NCBI RefSeq assembly: GCF_000711725.1
Contig: NZ_JONP01000011.1
Span: forward strand, 1-64,000
Source of the DNA: Roseomonas aerilata DSM 19363
GTDB taxonomy: Bacteria; Pseudomonadota; Alphaproteobacteria; Acetobacterales; Acetobacteraceae
DNA length: 64,000 nt
Reading direction: 5' to 3'
Below the pieces are notes generated by a model that did no database searches, was not told where the DNA came from, and was given only the letters and a program-made list of their open reading frames with translations. Below are positions 29,125-37,048 of the stretch, piece after piece (position 1 is the first letter of the stretch; the number at the start of each line of letters is the position of its first letter). Both the position numbers and the translations under genes were made by a program.

Positions 29125-30218
29125 CAGGACTTGCACGCCGCGGCAGCAGCCTGCACGGCGGCGACATCGAAGCGGTTGATCTTCTCGAAATAGTCGGGGA
29201 TCCGCACCATCATGGACGCCGCGCTGACGGGCTTATCGATCTGCTTGTTCTCTACCATGAAGCGGACCAGGCGGTCATAGACGGCCGGGTCCGCATTGCC
29301 CCAGAGCTTGCCGCCGTTGAGCGTGAAGGCGTCCTTCATGCTGTCGAGCTGGGCCTGCTGGGTATTGAGGTCCCAGCGCACCAGCGTCGCCGCGTCGGCG
29401 CCGGTGGGCTTGGTGGCGGGGTAGCGGTCCCAGTGCAGCTGGCGCGCGCAATCCGGGTTGGCCAGCGCGTAGACGGTCGCCTTGGCCATGCCGCGGGCGA
29501 TGCCCGTGACCATGTCCGGGTTCCTATCCACCGTGCTCTGCATGACGGCCAGCGTGTAGTCCGGGTACCCGCGCCAGTCCTCGCCGATCAGCTTGCGCAG
29601 CTTCAGGCCGGCGTTCTCGAAGGAGGCGACGGCGGCCGCCCAGTAGAGCAGGCCCTGCACCCGGCCGGAGCGCATCGCCTCGATCGGCGGCGCACCGAGG
29701 CCGAGCGGAATCATTTCCACGTCCTTGGCGGGGTCCAGACCATTGCTGCGCAGGAAGCTGTTGAAATAGGCAATGCCGCCCGTGGCGAGGCTGAAGACGC
29801 CGATCGTCTTGCCCTTCAGGTCCTTCGCCGACTGAATCGGCCCGTCCGCGTTCACCGCCACGGACCAGTCGATGACGCCGTTGCCCATCGCGATGCGCAC
29901 GGGAAGGTCGTTCTTGGAATTCGCCTGGACGATGACGCTCGCGTTGACCTCGCCGAACTCGGCATTGCCGCCGACCATCTGCTGGATGGACTGGAGCGAG
30001 GCCCCCACCGGCATCAGTTCGACGTCGTAGCCCTCCTCCCTCCAGTAGCCGAGGGTCAGCGGCAGGGTCAGCATCGGATAACCGACGTTCAGCACGGTGG
30101 TGCTGACGGCAATGCGGACCTTCTGCAGCGGCCTGTTCATCGCGCGTGCCGGGCGAGCCGTCGCGAGCGACAGGCCCGCCAGCGAGAGGCCGGACAGGCA
30201 AAGTGAGCGACGATCCAT
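29124..30218 (-). CDS. ABC transporter periplasmic binding protein, NMT1/THI5-like
   Basis: The 364-residue product has a Tat/Sec-like leader (MDRRSLCLSGLSLAGLSLA, cleavage after ARPARA). The NMT1-like domain runs from VRIAVSTTVLNVGYPML through GYWREEGYDVELMPVGAS, QQMVGGNAEFGEVNA and GVFSLATGGIAYFNSFLRS. Relatives bind aliphatic sulfonates, nitrate, hydroxymethylpyrimidine or nucleobases. The ATG at 30218 was chosen because the leader starts here; an in-frame ATG at 30362 would run through the promoter. It is the first gene of the six-gene operon, 47 nt after the predicted transcription start. Confidence 0.9.
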   Translation of the reverse strand: MDRRSLCLSGLSLAGLSLATARPARAMNRPLQKVRIAVSTTVLNVGYPMLTLPLTLGYWREEGYDVELMPVGASLQSIQQMVGGNAEFGEVNASVIVQANSKNDLPVRIAMGNGVIDWSVAVNADGPIQSAKDLKGKTIGVFSLATGGIAYFNSFLRSNGLDPAKDVEMIPLGLGAPPIEAMRSGRVQGLLYWAAAVASFENAGLKLRKLIGEDWRGYPDYTLAVMQSTVDRNPDMVTGIARGMAKATVYALANPDCARQLHWDRYPATKPTGADAATLVRWDLNTQQAQLDSMKDAFTLNGGKLWGNADPAVYDRLVRFMVENKQIDKPVSAASMMVRIPDYFEKINRFDVAAVQAAAAACKS

Positions 30219-30261
30219 GGGTGCTCCGAACGATGGGGCCATCAGGGCGGGTGGGCGCGAT

Positions 30262-30277
30262 CTGAAAGCGCTTTCAG
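30262..30277. promoter_or_regulatory. LacI-type operator of the ABC/oxygenase/deaminase operon
   Basis: CTGAAAGCGCTTTCAG is a perfect 16-bp palindrome containing the TGAAAGCGCTTTCA core recognised by many LacI/GalR proteins whose recognition helix reads ATVSRVLN, as the repressor encoded at 25511-26548 does. It overlaps the -12 end of the sigma-54 element by two bases and would cover about -12 to +4 of the predicted start. Confidence 0.8.
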
Positions 30278-30291
30278 CAAGACATGTGCCA
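30276..30291 (-). promoter_or_regulatory. Sigma-54 (-24/-12) promoter
   Basis: On the minus strand TGGCAC-ATGTC-TTGCT matches the RpoN consensus TGGCAC-N5-TTGCT at every specified base, with GG and GC ten nucleotides apart. The predicted start is near 30265, 47 nt before the ATG of the binding-protein gene. Sigma-54 promoters need an enhancer-binding activator; no activator gene or clear upstream enhancer pair was found in the window. Confidence 0.7.
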
Positions 30292-30427
30292 GTTCGCGCG
30301 CCCTGGTGGAAGCGGGGGAGGCACGCCCCTGCGCGCCATGCCGGCCATGCCCGCGCGGCCACCGCAAGTCCGAGCCGGGCAGCCGCTGCTGCCCCTTACA
30401 TCGCCTCGGGCAAGTGGTTGGCGAGGC

Positions 30428-30443
30428 GAACCGGACGCGGTTC
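30428..30443 (-). terminator. Short hairpin after the repeat-protein gene
   Basis: GAACCG and CGGTTC form a six-pair stem with a four-base loop, 7 nt past the stop of the repeat-protein gene and upstream of the sigma-54 element. There is no T-run, so this is a weak terminator candidate. Confidence 0.3.
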
Positions 30444-30450
30444 CCCCTTC

Positions 30451-33400
30451 TTACAGATGCCAGTCATGGGCCGGCGCCTGCGACAGGCCGTGCGTCCCTT
30501 CGTCCTGGAGTGGCGTGGAGGCGAGCCGGTCGTGCGCGGGCGCGGGATCGCTCGCGAGGAACACGAGTGGCACCTCCGCGCCTTTCCCGGCCTGAACCGG
30601 GTGAGGCGCCCCCGGATGATCCGACAGGGCTTCCCCCACGGGGCGTTGAGCGGCGAGGTCCACCGCGCCGGCCGCGCGTCCAGCCTCGCCTCCCCCGGGT
30701 TGGGCAGACGGGATCATCAGGCCGGGGTCGAGGATGGAGACGACGAGGCCGGGGTCGGTCGCCTTCGCCACCGGGCCGGCATGGGCTGGTCCGTGGCCGG
30801 CGGAGGGCAGCACCTCCGCCTCCGGCACCACCGCCGGAGGGACGGCTGGCGGGGAACCGGAACCACCGGCCGCCGCCTTCGCCACCCCGCTCGCCTGCGG
30901 CGGACCGTGATCGGCGGGGAGCAGGTCCTGCACCGGCACCGACGGCTGCAGGATGGCCGGGGAGGAGGCCTTCCCCGCCCCGGCCGGTTCCACCGGCGCT
31001 GGCCCGTGAGCAGCCGCTGGGAGAGCGTCAAGCAACGGCGCCGCTGGCGGCAGAACGACCGAAGCCGGGTTGCCAACCGCCGCCGCACCCTCGGCGGGAC
31101 CGTGGGCGACCACGGGGAGCGCATTGAGCAGCGGCGCCGCTGGCGGCTGAATGACCGAGGCCGGGTTACCAGCCGCCGCCGCACCTTCGGCGGGACCGTG
31201 GGCGACCACGGGGAGCGCATTGAGCGACGGCGCCGCTGGCGGCTGAATGACCGAAGCCGGGTTGCCAGCCGCCGGGCCCTCGGCGGGACGGTGGGCGACC
31301 ACGGGGAGCGCATCGAGCAGCGGCGCCGCTGGCGGCTGAATGACCGAAGCCGGGTTGCCAGCCGCCGCACCCTCAGCGGGACGGTGGGCGGCCACGGGGA
31401 GCGCATCGAGCAGCGGTGCCGCTGGCGGCAGAACGACCGAAGCCGGGTTGCCAGCCGCCGCGCCCTCGGCGGGATGGTGGGCGACCACGGGGAGCGCATC
31501 GAGCAGCGGCGCCGCTGGCGGCAGAACGACCGAGGCTGGGTTGCCCGCCGCGCCCTCGGCATGGCCGTGGGCGGCCGTGGGGAGCGCATCCGCCACGGGC
31601 ACCGGGCGCTGCGGGGTGGCGGAAGAGGCTGTGTTGCCGGCCGCGGGCACCACTGGAACCGCGTGCGCCGGAGCGGTCTCCGCCGCGGTCGGCGTGCTCG
31701 ACGCGGGCGGCAGGGCAGTGGAGGACGAACCCTGACCCACCGCTACCGCGGGCTGATCGGCCCGCGCCGGACCGTGGCCCACCGCTGCCAGGGCTTCCGG
31801 CGCCGTTGCCGCGGGCGAGGAGCTGGCGCCGGGCTTCACGACCGGGCTCGCCTGCGCCGCCCCGTGGCCGGCGACCGGCAAGGCATCCAACACCGCCGCC
31901 GCAGGCGTCAACACGGCGGCAACCGGGCGGCCCACGGCCGTCTCCGTGGTGGGGCTCGCGGTCGCGCCGTGGCCGGACGCGGGCAGCGCATCCAACACCG
32001 CCGCCGCGGGGGTAAGGACCGCCGATGCGGGCGCGCCAACCGGCGCCTTCGTCACCGGGCTGACCGCCGCGCCGTGATCGACCTTGGGCAGTGCATCGAG
32101 CACCGATGACGCTGGCGTCGGCACCGCTGAGGGCACGTTACTCGCGGGCGCCTTCGTGACCGGGTCGGCAGCCGCAGCGTGGTCGGCGACCGACAGGACC
32201 TCGGGCACCGTCGCCGCCTTTCCAGCCTTGGGGCCCGCGTGGTCGTTGGCCGCGTTCGAACCCTGGCTCCCGTTTGCCCGGTTCCCCTGCTCCACCTCCG
32301 CCGATGCGTTCGAGGACCTGGACGCGGAAGTTCCCGACCCGGTGTCCGAGGAGGTCTTGTCGGACGGCGAGGCATCCTCCCGCCCCCGGTCCTCCACCGC
32401 CGGATGAGCCGCCACCCGCGCCTCGCCCTGATCCGTGACGGATGCCGATTGCACAGCCGCCTTCACCACTTCGCTCTCGGCCGTGCCCTGGCTTGCCTGC
32501 GCCCGCTCCCGCACCTCCACCACGGCGGAGTTCCAGGACGGGGCGGCCGAAGACCGGTCGTAAGCGGCCTTGTCCAGCGAGGATGCGGCTGCCTGCGCCG
32601 GATGCGAGATCGTCGCGTGCTCCAGCGACGGTGCCAGGGCCTGGAAGGCGGGTCCCTTGCCGGTGGAATTGCCGCTATCGCTTGCCGGCGCAGAGGTTGG
32701 CTGAGCCGCAGCGGGGGCTGGCGCGGGGGCAGCCTCCCTGCCTGCAGGACGCGCCTCCGCTCGCGCAGCCTCGCCCCCCGCCGCTGGTTGGCCTGCCCCC
32801 GATTCGGGCAGGGCGTCCTGGCGGTCGGACTGAACCGCGGGCGGGGCCGGTGCGGCGGCGCTGCCGGTCGCGGCCGCCTGGGCGGGCTGCACGGGCGGAG
32901 CAATCCAGAGTTCCGGAGAACCGAGAGGGAGGTGCCCAGGAGTTCCCAACTCGGTCAGCGGCTGGGCGGCGCGCAGCGCGGCCGGCGCGCCGAGGAGGTC
33001 CGAGGAGGCGAGCGATGGCCCCGCGGGTGCGGCGTCGAGGGCCCGCGTGGCCACCCCGCCGCTCCCGAAGACGTGGACGGCGGTGAGGCTGCCCGACCAG
33101 GCGTGGTGCAGCAAGGACTGTGCGCCGTCGCCTTCATCTGCCAGCGCCGGATTCGCCCAGGCATGCTCCGCGCCCGCCAGCAGGGGCGCGAGGAGCGTGA
33201 CCCCGCCAAGTCCGGAACCCTGGGCGAGCCATCCCTGGCGCGCGCCCTGCTCCGCATGATCGGAAGCCGCGGCTGAGCGCGGATGGTCCGAGCCGCCGAT
33301 CCCCGCCAGGGCCCCCTCGATCGAGTTCGTACGCGGGCGCGTCGAACCCGGCGCCTTCTTCCGCTTGCGCTTGCCCTCGCCCCTCTTTGCATCGCCATCG

Positions 33401-33498
33401 GCCTCGATGTCTTCCTCAAGGAAGGGCTGATCGAGTTCCGCAAGGTCACCGTCCGCGTTCAGCGCGGCGGGATCCTCAGAATCTTTCCGGTCGAACAC
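30451..33498 (-). CDS. Large Ala/Pro-rich tandem-repeat protein, function unknown
   Basis: The 1015-residue product is not recognised. It has an acidic start (FDRKDSEDPAALNADGD), a basic patch (KRGEGKRKRKKAPGS), a hydrophobic stretch (GLGGVTLLAPLLAGAEHAWA, residues ~96-115), then long low-complexity Ala/Pro/Ser sequence. From about residue 430 to 920 a motif close to LDALPxxxHGPA recurs about 14 times. Six or seven copies are near-exact 30-32-residue units (core GNPASVVLPPAAPLLDALPV). There is no cysteine-based domain, no clear signal peptide and no anchor at the end. The GTG at 33498 has GGGAG 7 nt upstream; a TTG one codon earlier is in frame. It may be a surface, spacer or regulatory scaffold protein. 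Confidence 0.65.
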   Translation of the reverse strand: MFDRKDSEDPAALNADGDLAELDQPFLEEDIEADGDAKRGEGKRKRKKAPGSTRPRTNSIEGALAGIGGSDHPRSAAASDHAEQGARQGWLAQGSGLGGVTLLAPLLAGAEHAWANPALADEGDGAQSLLHHAWSGSLTAVHVFGSGGVATRALDAAPAGPSLASSDLLGAPAALRAAQPLTELGTPGHLPLGSPELWIAPPVQPAQAAATGSAAAPAPPAVQSDRQDALPESGAGQPAAGGEAARAEARPAGREAAPAPAPAAAQPTSAPASDSGNSTGKGPAFQALAPSLEHATISHPAQAAASSLDKAAYDRSSAAPSWNSAVVEVRERAQASQGTAESEVVKAAVQSASVTDQGEARVAAHPAVEDRGREDASPSDKTSSDTGSGTSASRSSNASAEVEQGNRANGSQGSNAANDHAGPKAGKAATVPEVLSVADHAAAADPVTKAPASNVPSAVPTPASSVLDALPKVDHGAAVSPVTKAPVGAPASAVLTPAAAVLDALPASGHGATASPTTETAVGRPVAAVLTPAAAVLDALPVAGHGAAQASPVVKPGASSSPAATAPEALAAVGHGPARADQPAVAVGQGSSSTALPPASSTPTAAETAPAHAVPVVPAAGNTASSATPQRPVPVADALPTAAHGHAEGAAGNPASVVLPPAAPLLDALPVVAHHPAEGAAAGNPASVVLPPAAPLLDALPVAAHRPAEGAAAGNPASVIQPPAAPLLDALPVVAHRPAEGPAAGNPASVIQPPAAPSLNALPVVAHGPAEGAAAAGNPASVIQPPAAPLLNALPVVAHGPAEGAAAVGNPASVVLPPAAPLLDALPAAAHGPAPVEPAGAGKASSPAILQPSVPVQDLLPADHGPPQASGVAKAAAGGSGSPPAVPPAVVPEAEVLPSAGHGPAHAGPVAKATDPGLVVSILDPGLMIPSAQPGGGEAGRAAGAVDLAAQRPVGEALSDHPGAPHPVQAGKGAEVPLVFLASDPAPAHDRLASTPLQDEGTHGLSQAPAHDWHL
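31010..31600 (-). repeat. Tandem repeat array of 90-96 bp units inside the repeat protein gene
   Basis: The marker CCACGGGGAGCGCAT recurs with its start at about 31110, 31206, 31299, 31392 and 31485, with a diverged copy near 31575 and another near 31015. The spacings are therefore 96, 93, 93, 93 and 90 bp, all multiples of three. Copies differ by a few substitutions and whole-codon indels, which fits recent unit duplication under coding constraint. Copy number may vary between strains. Confidence 0.85.
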
Positions 33499-34014
33499 CA
33501 AATTCTCCCGCCCGAGACTTTGGATGAACTACGGCAGCATCGTAGAACATTCCGTTTTTTCAGCGGCGCTTTGCTGATCATTTTGATCAACATCTCGGCG
33601 CGACGGGACAGTAACTCTTACTTCCGACCTCAGAACCCTCTTTCCACGCCCAATCAGAAGTATGGCGGGAACGTGATATAATATTGCAATTTCCGTTTTA
33701 TTTTAGATTATGGTCGCGTATTCTTCCCAAGGAATAAGAGGACCACAAGAAACCGTTGCGCCACAGGACTGTCGTGTTGAAGGGTTCCGGTTCATCTGTG
33801 ACACAACCAGCAGTAGGGTGAACCGCTGAATGACCAGGGCTGAAAATGGCCCTTGGCTGCCCATGGTTACTCTGGAAGCGCGGAGCAGGAGCGGATCAGC
33901 CGGCGCTCCGGGTTCCACCCAGCCGCGGCCAGCCAGCATGCAAAGCCAAACAAGGCGATAAAGGCGCCTCGGGCCATACAGCGCCCGGGCGGTAAGTCGT
34001 TCCGCTGCGGATCG
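33499..34014. other. Long non-coding stretch upstream of the repeat protein gene
   Basis: No convincing gene is seen. The part from about 33540 to 33780 is clearly richer in A+T than the rest of the window and includes TTGCAATATTATATCAC on the minus strand, a plausible promoter for the repeat protein gene. The remainder (33800-34014) is ordinary high-G+C DNA downstream of the TetR gene. Confidence 0.4.
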
Positions 34015-34881
34015 TCAGTCGAGGGGGCGCTGCCGGGAGGACTCGCTCTTCTGCAGGATCGCCGCGCCCAGCTCGCCCGTGACAACAATCGCCGGCGCCT
34101 CGGCGGACGCGGGGCCTGCCCAAATCGAGCCTCCGGTTGTCAGGCTCTCCACGGCCCAGTTCGCGGCGTCGTCCGCAGCGTCCGGAACGTTGGTCGAGTG
34201 CCGCGCCATCAGCGCCGGGGCACCCTCGAGAAAGGCGTCCACCTTATCCACAATGGCCGCGCGCAGGTCGCCCGGCTCCAGCAGGCCAAAGACGTGTCGC
34301 CGCATCGCGAGCGAGATGACCGCGTCGTGCAGATTCCAGACCGTCTCCAGGTCACGCGCGCAGCCCGCACCGGCAGCGGGAAGGGAGAAGGCATGGCGGC
34401 TCTCGGCCAGCACGCGCGTCAGCACCTGCTCACGCAGGGCCTCCACCACCTGCCTGCTACGGGCGAGCCCCTTCAGGCCGGAGAACATCAGGAGGCGGAC
34501 GCGCCGGTAGGTCAGCACCTCCTCGGAATAGGCGACGTAGAAGGAGACCAAGCGGTCGCGGAGCGGGATCGCGCGGTCGTCCAGCAGCACCCCCCACTCC
34601 GGCTTCCAGTCGCCGGCGAAGGCGTCGTCCAGGACGCGCTCGATCAGCGCCTCCTTGTTCTCGAAATAGCGGTAGAGAAGCGGCTGCGTGATGCCGAGGC
34701 GCGCAGCCAGGTCGCGCGTCGTCGCCTCGAGCCCGGTTTCGGCGAAGAGATCGGCCGCGGCGGCGACGATCGATTGCTCGCGCGCCACGCCATGCGCGCG
34801 ACGCCCTGGCGGCGCGCCGACTGAGCGGCGCAGCGGTGCGGATGTGGCGCTCGTCATCCGGTCAGGTCGCCGGATGGCCAA
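34015..34881 (-). CDS. TetR-family transcriptional regulator
   Basis: The N-terminal DNA-binding domain is typical: IVAAAADLFAETGLEATT, then DLAARLGITQPLLYRYFENK and EALIERVLDDAF. The C-terminal ligand-binding region is unusually long (about 190 residues), with helices such as RLVSFYVAYSEEVLTYRRVR. The start at 34881 gives 288 residues; ATG at 34857 is an alternative. It has no obvious target beside it: the closest genes are the repeat protein and DUF3750 genes on the same strand. Its ligand is unknown. Confidence 0.88.
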   Translation of the reverse strand: MAIRRPDRMTSATSAPLRRSVGAPPGRRAHGVAREQSIVAAAADLFAETGLEATTRDLAARLGITQPLLYRYFENKEALIERVLDDAFAGDWKPEWGVLLDDRAIPLRDRLVSFYVAYSEEVLTYRRVRLLMFSGLKGLARSRQVVEALREQVLTRVLAESRHAFSLPAAGAGCARDLETVWNLHDAVISLAMRRHVFGLLEPGDLRAAIVDKVDAFLEGAPALMARHSTNVPDAADDAANWAVESLTTGGSIWAGPASAEAPAIVVTGELGAAILQKSESSRQRPLD

Positions 34882-35115
34882 GGCCGTCCGCCGGAGCGCG
34901 GGTACGGCTGCCGAGCACGCCTATTTCAAGTCGAAATCGGAACATAATGCACGGATAACACAGGTCGTTCGCAACTTGAACCGTTCTTCTACAACTTTCC
35001 GTGTTGCCCGTAACAATTTCGACATCGCTTACGTTCTGAGACACGAAAGCCGGGCTGAAGGCGCTGAAAAGCTGCCTTTTTCACCTCGCCGTCTCCCGGC
35101 GAAGGAACCCTCTCC

Positions 35116-35898
35116 TTAGCGGATCGCGGCGACTGCCGGAGGCGTGCCCGACCCGTCCGGTCCGCGCATCCCGATTCGCCCGAGCCCGGGGAGCTTGATG
35201 GCTGGTCGCCGCAGGTCGATCCCGGCAACGGCGCCGAGGATGTTCACCTCCAGCCCCTCCACCCAGCCGAGCGTGAAGCCGGCATAGCCGCCGAACGTCA
35301 GGCTGAACCCGGTGCCGGAGGCCGTGGCCCGCAGCCAGCGACCGTCATAGGGATAGTCCTTGCCGATCGCCGTCGGCGGCAGGTTGACGGGGATGCCGGG
35401 CACCCCGTTCATCACTGCGGCCACGAAGGTGTTCGAGTTCGGCCCTGGCCAGGCGCGGTAGTCGCCCTGGTTCCGCCAGGCGTAGCCCGCGATGACCTCG
35501 CGCATGCGCGGGATCAGCGCCTGCGCCGCAGCCCCGTCGGCTGCGAAGACCACCTCCGGCACGCTCCCGAACCAGCGGCCGTCCGGCTCGAAGCCGTTCA
35601 TGCGGATCGGCTCGCCCCAGGCGGTATAGTCGTAGCGCGTGTAGGCGTTCGCGCCCTCGGGCTTGAAGACGATCCAGCAATGCACCGCGAAGATGCCGCG
35701 CCAGCGCACCGTCGGTGCCGCGAAGACCCGAACCACCGCGTCCGGGCTGCGAGCGGGCGGCAGCAGGCCGGCGCTGGAGCGGTCGGCGCTCCACCAGTCG
35801 CGCGCCGCCCCGCCCGCCCCGTAGCGGGCGGCGGAAACCCCGAGCGGCAGGAGGTAGAAAAGGGCGAAAAGCAGCAGGCCAGTCTTCAGGATGGTCAT
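35116..35898 (-). CDS. DUF3750 family membrane-anchored protein
   Basis: DUF3750 proteins are ~260 residues, anchored by one N-terminal helix (LKTGLLLFALFYLLPLGVSA here), with a conserved domain of unknown function. Conserved features include VHCWIVFKPEGANAYTRYD, the AWRNQGDYRAWPGPNSNTF block and a glycine-rich C-terminal part. The Cys and His in VHCW and the NSNTF segment could form a papain-like or transglutaminase-like site, but this is untested. ATG at 35898 follows GGGAGG closely; ATG at 35910 is an alternative. Confidence 0.85.
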   Translation of the reverse strand: MTILKTGLLLFALFYLLPLGVSAARYGAGGAARDWWSADRSSAGLLPPARSPDAVVRVFAAPTVRWRGIFAVHCWIVFKPEGANAYTRYDYTAWGEPIRMNGFEPDGRWFGSVPEVVFAADGAAAQALIPRMREVIAGYAWRNQGDYRAWPGPNSNTFVAAVMNGVPGIPVNLPPTAIGKDYPYDGRWLRATASGTGFSLTFGGYAGFTLGWVEGLEVNILGAVAGIDLRRPAIKLPGLGRIGMRGPDGSGTPPAVAAIR

Positions 35899-36410
35899 AT
35901 CCTCCCGCATATCTGGGCGGGTCCGCGCCCGCGCAACCGCGGGAGCGGGTCGGCCTGCGCCGGTCAGGGCTGCGCCCGCCGACCCCCGGCGCGGGGGCGG
36001 CAAGGTTGAAGTTGATGACCTCCCCGCCTAAGTAAGAGGCATCAACTTCGTCTGGTCCGGCCTGCTCTCATCAGCTCGTCACGAGCGCCGAGCCCGGTGT
36101 CCGTTACTCCTCGACGCTTGATCCGCCTCGTGACGCCACGGGGCGGCACCTGTTTGACGATCGGATCCCAGCCATGCCGACGGGCCCCCTGACTTGGTTC
36201 GACAAGACCAGGAGAGGCGGCGTCAGGCGGGCTGGGAAAGGCCCGGCAGGATCGCCCGCGCAAGGCGGCGCGCGGCAGGGAGAGGCCTTCCCCGGCGACC
36301 TGGCCGCGGACTGATCCGCCGGCCTCCAGACGTCCCGGCCCCGCACGCCGGGGTACCTCTTCAACGCGGGGCGGCGCGGGCGCCCCCGCTGGCCCATGCG
36401 AGGAACCACC
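35899..36410. other. Intergenic stretch between DUF3750 and the small-protein genes
   Basis: About 500 nt between divergent genes. I see no convincing gene. A 46-codon ORF at 36174-36314 starts MPTGPLTWFDKTRRGG, which faintly resembles a cold-shock protein start, but the similarity does not continue. Promoters for both directions must lie here, but no strong -35/-10 pair was found. Confidence 0.35.
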
Positions 36411-36644
36411 ATGCAGCGTCACAGCTACGAGATCGGCCAGAGTGTCGAGCTGGTCGCCGGGGTCCTCACCCCGCCCGGAATGACGGGCCAGTACGTGATC
36501 ACCCGCCTCCTTCCCAATGACGCCTCCGACCGCGAGTACCGTGTGAAGAGCGAGCGCGACGGGCACGAGCGCGTGGTGCGCGAGAGCCAGCTCCGCGCTG
36601 GCCGGGCCGCCGCGCTCGGCAAGGCCTGGCCCGTCACCGGCTAA
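36411..36644 (+). CDS. Small conserved-looking hypothetical protein, 77 residues
   Basis: The product opens YEIGQSVELVAGVLTPPGM, followed by YVITRLLPND, REYRVKSERDGHERVVRESQL and a short tail. This strand-rich, SH3-like layout is seen in short uncharacterised alphaproteobacterial proteins that end in a basic motif such as HERVV. It may bind nucleic acid or a partner protein. The ATG at 36411 has GAGGAACC upstream; an in-frame ATG 15 nt earlier is less likely. Confidence 0.65.
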   Translation: MQRHSYEIGQSVELVAGVLTPPGMTGQYVITRLLPNDASDREYRVKSERDGHERVVRESQLRAGRAAALGKAWPVTG

Positions 36645-36767
36645 CACAGCCGGCTGCGCCGGGGAGGCCATCCGGCCCCGCGTCGCCAGCCCCTCTCCGA
36701 CGACCCTTTTCAGGCCACCGGCGCTCAGCGCCCGGACGGCCTATCCCGCCAAATCACGGAGGCACGC

Positions 36768-36956
36768 GTGTCGCAAACCAAGAGCACTTCCGGAACCGAC
36801 CGGACCGATGCCGCAGGCCTGGAGGAGACGATCGCCTACTTGGCCAAGCGGCATCGCGTTTCCGTCGCCATCGTGCGCGAGATCGCGCGCAAGCTCGGCT
36901 CGGCCGAGCGCGGCGCGATCGAGCGCGAGATCGAGCGGGGCAAGTCCCGCCGCTGA
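36768..36956 (+). CDS. Small DUF3606-like protein, 62 residues
   Basis: After a Thr/Ser-rich start, the segment ETIAYLAKRHRVSVAIVREI followed by ARKLGSAERGAIEREIE forms two or three helices like those of DUF3606 proteins, which often carry a DNA-binding-like HTH. The start is GTG with ACGGAGG about 5 nt upstream. It is co-directional with the 77-residue gene and with trhA and may be stress-related, as many DUF3606 proteins are; that is inference. Confidence 0.6.
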   Translation: MSQTKSTSGTDRTDAAGLEETIAYLAKRHRVSVAIVREIARKLGSAERGAIEREIERGKSRR

Positions 36957-37048
36957 CCCGGCGGCGCGGACCCGCCGGCCCGCGCCTCTCCGCCATGCGC
37001 TCCCTCTGACTGCTTGGAGGCCGGCGCCTTTCGGCCCCAGGATGGGCC

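Noticed and set aside
30097-32109. A 670-codon plus-strand frame with Arg-rich repeats opposite the repeat protein gene
   Set aside because: The repeats are only the antisense reading of the 93-bp units. The frame also runs across the sigma-54/LacI region and into the binding-protein gene.
35086-35102. Hairpin CGCCG/CGGCG after the DUF3750 gene as a terminator
   Set aside because: The stem is short and is followed on the minus strand by an A-run instead of a T-run.
36174-36314. Short ORF starting MPTGPLTWFDKTRRGG, like a cold-shock protein
   Set aside because: The similarity stops after about ten residues, the RNP motifs are missing and no other frame continues it; at most a decayed remnant.
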